A stretch of 25,003 nucleotides of DNA from a virus, in the IMG/VR virus record IMGVR_UViG_3300020185_000245, positions 1-25,003 of that record; one strand, given 5' to 3'. Under the pieces are notes generated by a model, which ran no database searches, was not told the DNA's origin, and was given only the letters and a program-made list of their open reading frames with translations. The position numbers and the translations under genes are program-made. Numbering within the stretch: the stretch's first letter is position 1; every line of letters starts with the position of its first letter. Shown here piece by piece: positions 22,119-25,003 of this stretch.

Positions 22119-25003
22119 ATGGCACAAAAATTTATTATAGACAGAAACTTAGGAGCATTTTGTATTCCTTACAAGCTATCAAGTACCTCTACGGTTCCTG
22201 TTTCTGGAAGAATAAGTTTATATAACAGCCTAAAAGTAGCAAACGTTAGTAGAATTGATATAAACAAATCAGATCTATCTCGGAACGACTTATCGAATTA
22301 TTTAAATACTAGCAGTAAAGGCACTATAACACTGTATAGTAAAGAGTTTCCTACTAGCTATGCAATATTTTCTTATACATCTATAACAGAAAATTCTAAC
22401 TACGTAACTTTTAACCTTACACCAGGGGCAATTGCAAAATCTGAAAACATCCCTTTTTCATTAGAAGAAGAAGTGTGTTTGATGTTGGATTATAATGATG
22501 GAACTGGTGGACCTGGTGGAACATCTGGAACATCTGGTACTTCAGGTGATGGTACTTCAGGTACTTCTGGTACTAGCGGGCAAGATGGTACTGATGGTTC
22601 TGATGGTACCTCTGGTACTAGTGGTACTGATGGTTCTGATGGTACCTCTGGTACTAGTGGTACTGATGGTATTGATGGTTCAAGTGGCACATCTGGTACT
22701 AGTGGTACAGGAGGTGATTCAGGTTCAAGCGGTTCATCAGGCTCATCAGGTACTTCAGGTTCATCAGGTTCAAGTGGTACTAGTGGATCTTCAGGCTCAA
22801 GCGGTACCTCAGGTTCATCAGGCTCATCGGGTACTTCAGGTTCATCAGGTTCAAGTGGTACTAGTGGCTCATCAGGTTCTTCAGGTACTTCAGGTTCATC
22901 AGGATCTTCAGGTACATCAGGATCAAGTGGTTCATCAGGCTCATCAGGTACTTCAGGTTCATCAGGATCTTCAGGTACCAGTGGATCTTCAGGCTCAAGC
23001 GGTACCTCAGGCTCATCAGGTACTTCAGGATCATCAGGTACTAGTGGCTCAAGCGGTACTTCAGGTTCATCAGGTACTTCAGGTTCATCAGGTACTTCAG
23101 GATCTTCAGGTACTAGTGGCTCGTCAGGCTCATCAGGTACTAGCGGTTCATCAGGTACTAGCGGTTCCTCAGGTACTTCAGGCTCATCAGGAACATCAGG
23201 TTCAAGTGGTACCTCAGGATCATCAGGTACTAGTGGTTCATCAGGTACTAGCGGTTCCTCAGGTACTTCAGGCTCATCAGGAACATCAGGTTCAAGTGGT
23301 ACCTCAGGATCATCAGGTACTAGTGGTTCATCAGGTTCAAGCGGTACTTCAGGTTCATCAGGTACTAGCGGTTCATCAGGTACTAGCGGTTCCTCAGGTA
23401 CTAGCGGTTCCTCAGGTACCAGTGGCTCAAGCGGTACTTCAGGATCATCAGGTACTTCAGGATCTTCAGGTACTAGTGGCTCGTCAGGCTCATCAGGTAC
23501 TAGCGGTTCATCAGGTACTAGCGGTTCCTCAGGTACTTCAGGCTCATCAGGAACATCAGGTTCAAGTGGTACCTCAGGATCATCAGGTACTAGTGGTTCA
23601 TCAGGTTCAAGCGGTACTTCAGGTTCATCAGGTACTAGCGGTTCCTCAGGTACTAGCGGTTCCTCAGGTACTAGCGGTTCCTCAGGTACCAGTGGCTCAA
23701 GCGGTACTTCAGGATCATCAGGCACTTCAGGATCTTCAGGTACTAGTGGCTCGTCAGGTTCATCAGGTACTAGTGGTTCATCAGGTACTAGCGGTTCATC
23801 AGGTACTAGTGGTTCATCAGGTACTAGTGGTTCATCAGGTTCAAGCGGTACTTCAGGTTCATCAGGTACTTCAGGATCTTCAGGTACTAGTGGCTCGTCA
23901 GGCTCATCAGGTACTAGCGGTTCATCAGGTACTAGCGGTTCATCAGGTACTAGTGGTTCATCAGGTACTAGTGGTTCATCAGGTTCAAGCGGTACTTCAG
24001 GTTCATCAGGTACTTCAGGATCTTCAGGTACTAGTGGCTCGTCAGGCACCTCAGGTTCATCAGGTACTAGCGGTTCCTCAGGTACTAGTGGTTCATCCGG
24101 TTCAAGCGGTACTTCAGGTTCATCAGGTACTTCAGGATCTTCAGGTACTAGTGGCTCGTCAGGCACCTCAGGTTCATCAGGTACAAGTGGTTCTAGTGGT
24201 ACTTCAGGATCTAGTGGTACTTCAGGCCCACCAGGAAAACCAGGTAATAATGGTGCTTCAGGTACTTCAGGATCATCAGGTACTTCAGGATCAAGTGGTA
24301 CCTCAGGTTCATCAGGTACTAGTGGTTCATCAGGTACTAGTGGTTCATCAGGTACTAGTGGTTCATCAGGTACTAGTGGTTCTAGTGGTACTTCAGGATC
24401 TAGTGGTACTTCAGGCCCACCAGGAAAACCAGGTAATAATGGTGCTTCAGGTACTTCAGGATCATCAGGTACTTCAGGATCAAGTGGTACCTCAGGTTCA
24501 TCAGGTACTAGTGGTTCATCAGGTACTAGTGGTTCATCAGGTACTAGTGGTTCATCAGGTTCAAGCGGTACTTCAGGTTCATCAGGTACTTCAGGATCTT
24601 CAGGTACTAGTGGCTCGTCAGGCACCTCAGGTTCATCAGGTACAAGTGGTTCTAGTGGTACTTCAGGATCTAGTGGTACTTCAGGCCCACCAGGAAAACC
24701 AGGTAATAATGGTGCTTCAGGTACTTCAGGATCATCAGGTACTTCAGGTTCATCAGGTACTAGTGGTTCATCAGGTACTAGTGGTTCATCAGGTACTAGC
24801 GGTTCATCAGGTACTAGCGGTTCATCAGGTACTAGCGGTTCATCAGGTACCTCAGGATCATCAGGTACTAGTGGCTCAAGCGGTACTTCAGGTTCATCAG
24901 GTACTTCAGGATCTTCAGGTACTAGTGGCTCGTCAGGCTCATCAGGTACTAGCGGTTCATCAGGTACTAGTGGTTCATCAGGTACTAGTGGTTCATCAGG
25001 TAC
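22119..25003 (+). CDS. Giant collagen-like tail fibre, 3' end beyond the window
   Basis: This reading frame is open from the ATG at 22119 to the window edge, 961 full codons plus two bases. Residues 1-127 form a globular beta-rich domain (MAQKFIIDRNLGAFCIPYKL, KGTITLYSKEF, YVTFNLTPG) that likely attaches to the baseplate. From codon 128 onward the protein is Gly-X-Y for at least 834 residues, with X and Y mostly Ser and Thr. Early triplets include aspartate (GTDGSDGTS), there is one phase break (GTSGDGTS at 22536-22559), and three GPPGKPGNNGA islands occur at 24225, 24414 and 24684. Such regions form rod-like trimeric shafts in phage fibres. The receptor-binding C-terminus lies outside. A long proline/glutamate open frame on the opposite strand is a shadow of this repeat. 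Confidence 0.9.
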   Translation, partial: MAQKFIIDRNLGAFCIPYKLSSTSTVPVSGRISLYNSLKVANVSRIDINKSDLSRNDLSNYLNTSSKGTITLYSKEFPTSYAIFSYTSITENSNYVTFNLTPGAIAKSENIPFSLEEEVCLMLDYNDGTGGPGGTSGTSGTSGDGTSGTSGTSGQDGTDGSDGTSGTSGTDGSDGTSGTSGTDGIDGSSGTSGTSGTGGDSGSSGSSGSSGTSGSSGSSGTSGSSGSSGTSGSSGSSGTSGSSGSSGTSGSSGSSGTSGSSGSSGTSGSSGSSGSSGTSGSSGSSGTSGSSGSSGTSGSSGTSGSSGTSGSSGTSGSSGTSGSSGTSGSSGTSGSSGSSGTSGSSGTSGSSGTSGSSGTSGSSGTSGSSGTSGSSGTSGSSGTSGSSGTSGSSGTSGSSGTSGSSGSSGTSGSSGTSGSSGTSGSSGTSGSSGTSGSSGTSGSSGTSGSSGTSGSSGSSGTSGSSGTSGSSGTSGSSGTSGSSGTSGSSGTSGSSGSSGTSGSSGTSGSSGTSGSSGTSGSSGTSGSSGTSGSSGTSGSSGTSGSSGSSGTSGSSGTSGSSGTSGSSGTSGSSGSSGTSGSSGTSGSSGTSGSSGSSGTSGSSGTSGSSGTSGSSGTSGSSGSSGTSGSSGTSGSSGTSGSSGTSGSSGTSGSSGTSGSSGSSGTSGSSGTSGSSGTSGSSGTSGSSGTSGSSGTSGSSGTSGPPGKPGNNGASGTSGSSGTSGSSGTSGSSGTSGSSGTSGSSGTSGSSGTSGSSGTSGSSGTSGPPGKPGNNGASGTSGSSGTSGSSGTSGSSGTSGSSGTSGSSGTSGSSGSSGTSGSSGTSGSSGTSGSSGTSGSSGTSGSSGTSGSSGTSGPPGKPGNNGASGTSGSSGTSGSSGTSGSSGTSGSSGTSGSSGTSGSSGTSGSSGTSGSSGTSGSSGTSGSSGTSGSSGTSGSSGSSGTSGSSGTSGSSGTSGSSG
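22500..25003 (+). repeat. Collagen-like 9-bp coding repeat array
   Basis: The array is built of 9-bp units coding Gly-Thr-Ser or Gly-Ser-Ser, using all six serine codons. Perfect higher-order copies sit inside it: 23085-23246 equals 23445-23606 (162 bp, offset 360); 24186-24371 equals 24375-24560 (186 bp, near-perfect 189-bp tandem duplication); and 24099-24289 equals 24558-24748 (191 bp, offset 459). It runs off the window. Unit number may be wrong if assembled from short reads. Confidence 0.95.

Noticed and set aside
22490-24625. A 711-residue open frame on the - strand with endless proline, glutamate, aspartate and valine repeats
   Set aside because: It is the reverse complement of the 9-bp collagen-like units; with no stop-forming triplets in the unit, the antisense frame stays open automatically. 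It has no upstream signal and no N-terminal domain.
22500-25003. CRISPR-like array
   Set aside because: The repeats keep a 9-bp coding period in one open frame without unique spacers of constant length, so it is a protein repeat.

Overview
The window is an AT-rich stretch (GC about one third by eye) with all genes on the + strand, tightly packed and often overlapping by a few bases. It encodes the tail, neck and fibre genes of a contractile-tailed bacteriophage (myovirus) with T4-like proteins. The lineage cannot be fixed from the window. The host is probably a member of the Bacteroidota: almost no start codon has a Shine-Dalgarno sequence, starts are preceded by A-rich leaders, and the fibre modules (ASYA repeats, VGIGTSSP motif, GTS/GSS collagen-like repeats) are of kinds I associate with marine metagenomic phages. 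The host call is inference.

Layout. 9-1599: a PhoH-type ATPase and two unrecognised small proteins. 1601-7138: a fibre region with two tail-fibre-like proteins (1174 and 462 aa), each followed by a small orphan gene; the fibres share a 129-bp near-identical DNA segment and carry three copies of a GH54 arabinofuranosidase-like C-terminal domain. 7251-9843: neck genes resembling T4 gp13, gp14 and gp15, joined by TAATG stop/start overlaps. 9913-12758: a small coiled-coil protein, the tail sheath (gp18-like) and the tail tube (gp19-like), closed by a strong UUCG-tetraloop terminator. 12850-16696: a gp26-like protein overlapping a gp51-like frame (tail assembly chaperone pair, probably linked by a programmed +1 frameshift) and the tape measure. 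16726-22091: baseplate and hub genes, including a tube-initiator-like protein, a gp53/LysM-like protein and a large hub-like protein. 22119-25003: a partial gene for a giant collagen-like fibre, at least 834 residues of Gly-X-Y, continuing past the window end.

Together these genes build the neck, contractile tail, baseplate and fibres. A recurring AT-rich element close to ATATTTATAACAAA lies 5-19 bp upstream of most non-overlapping genes and is absent before overlapping ones, so it probably marks transcription-unit starts (a late promoter or a non-Shine-Dalgarno initiation element).

No tRNA, CRISPR array, insertion sequence, integrase or attachment site was seen. No gap between genes exceeds 300 bases; the largest, 7139-7250, holds only a copy of the upstream element.
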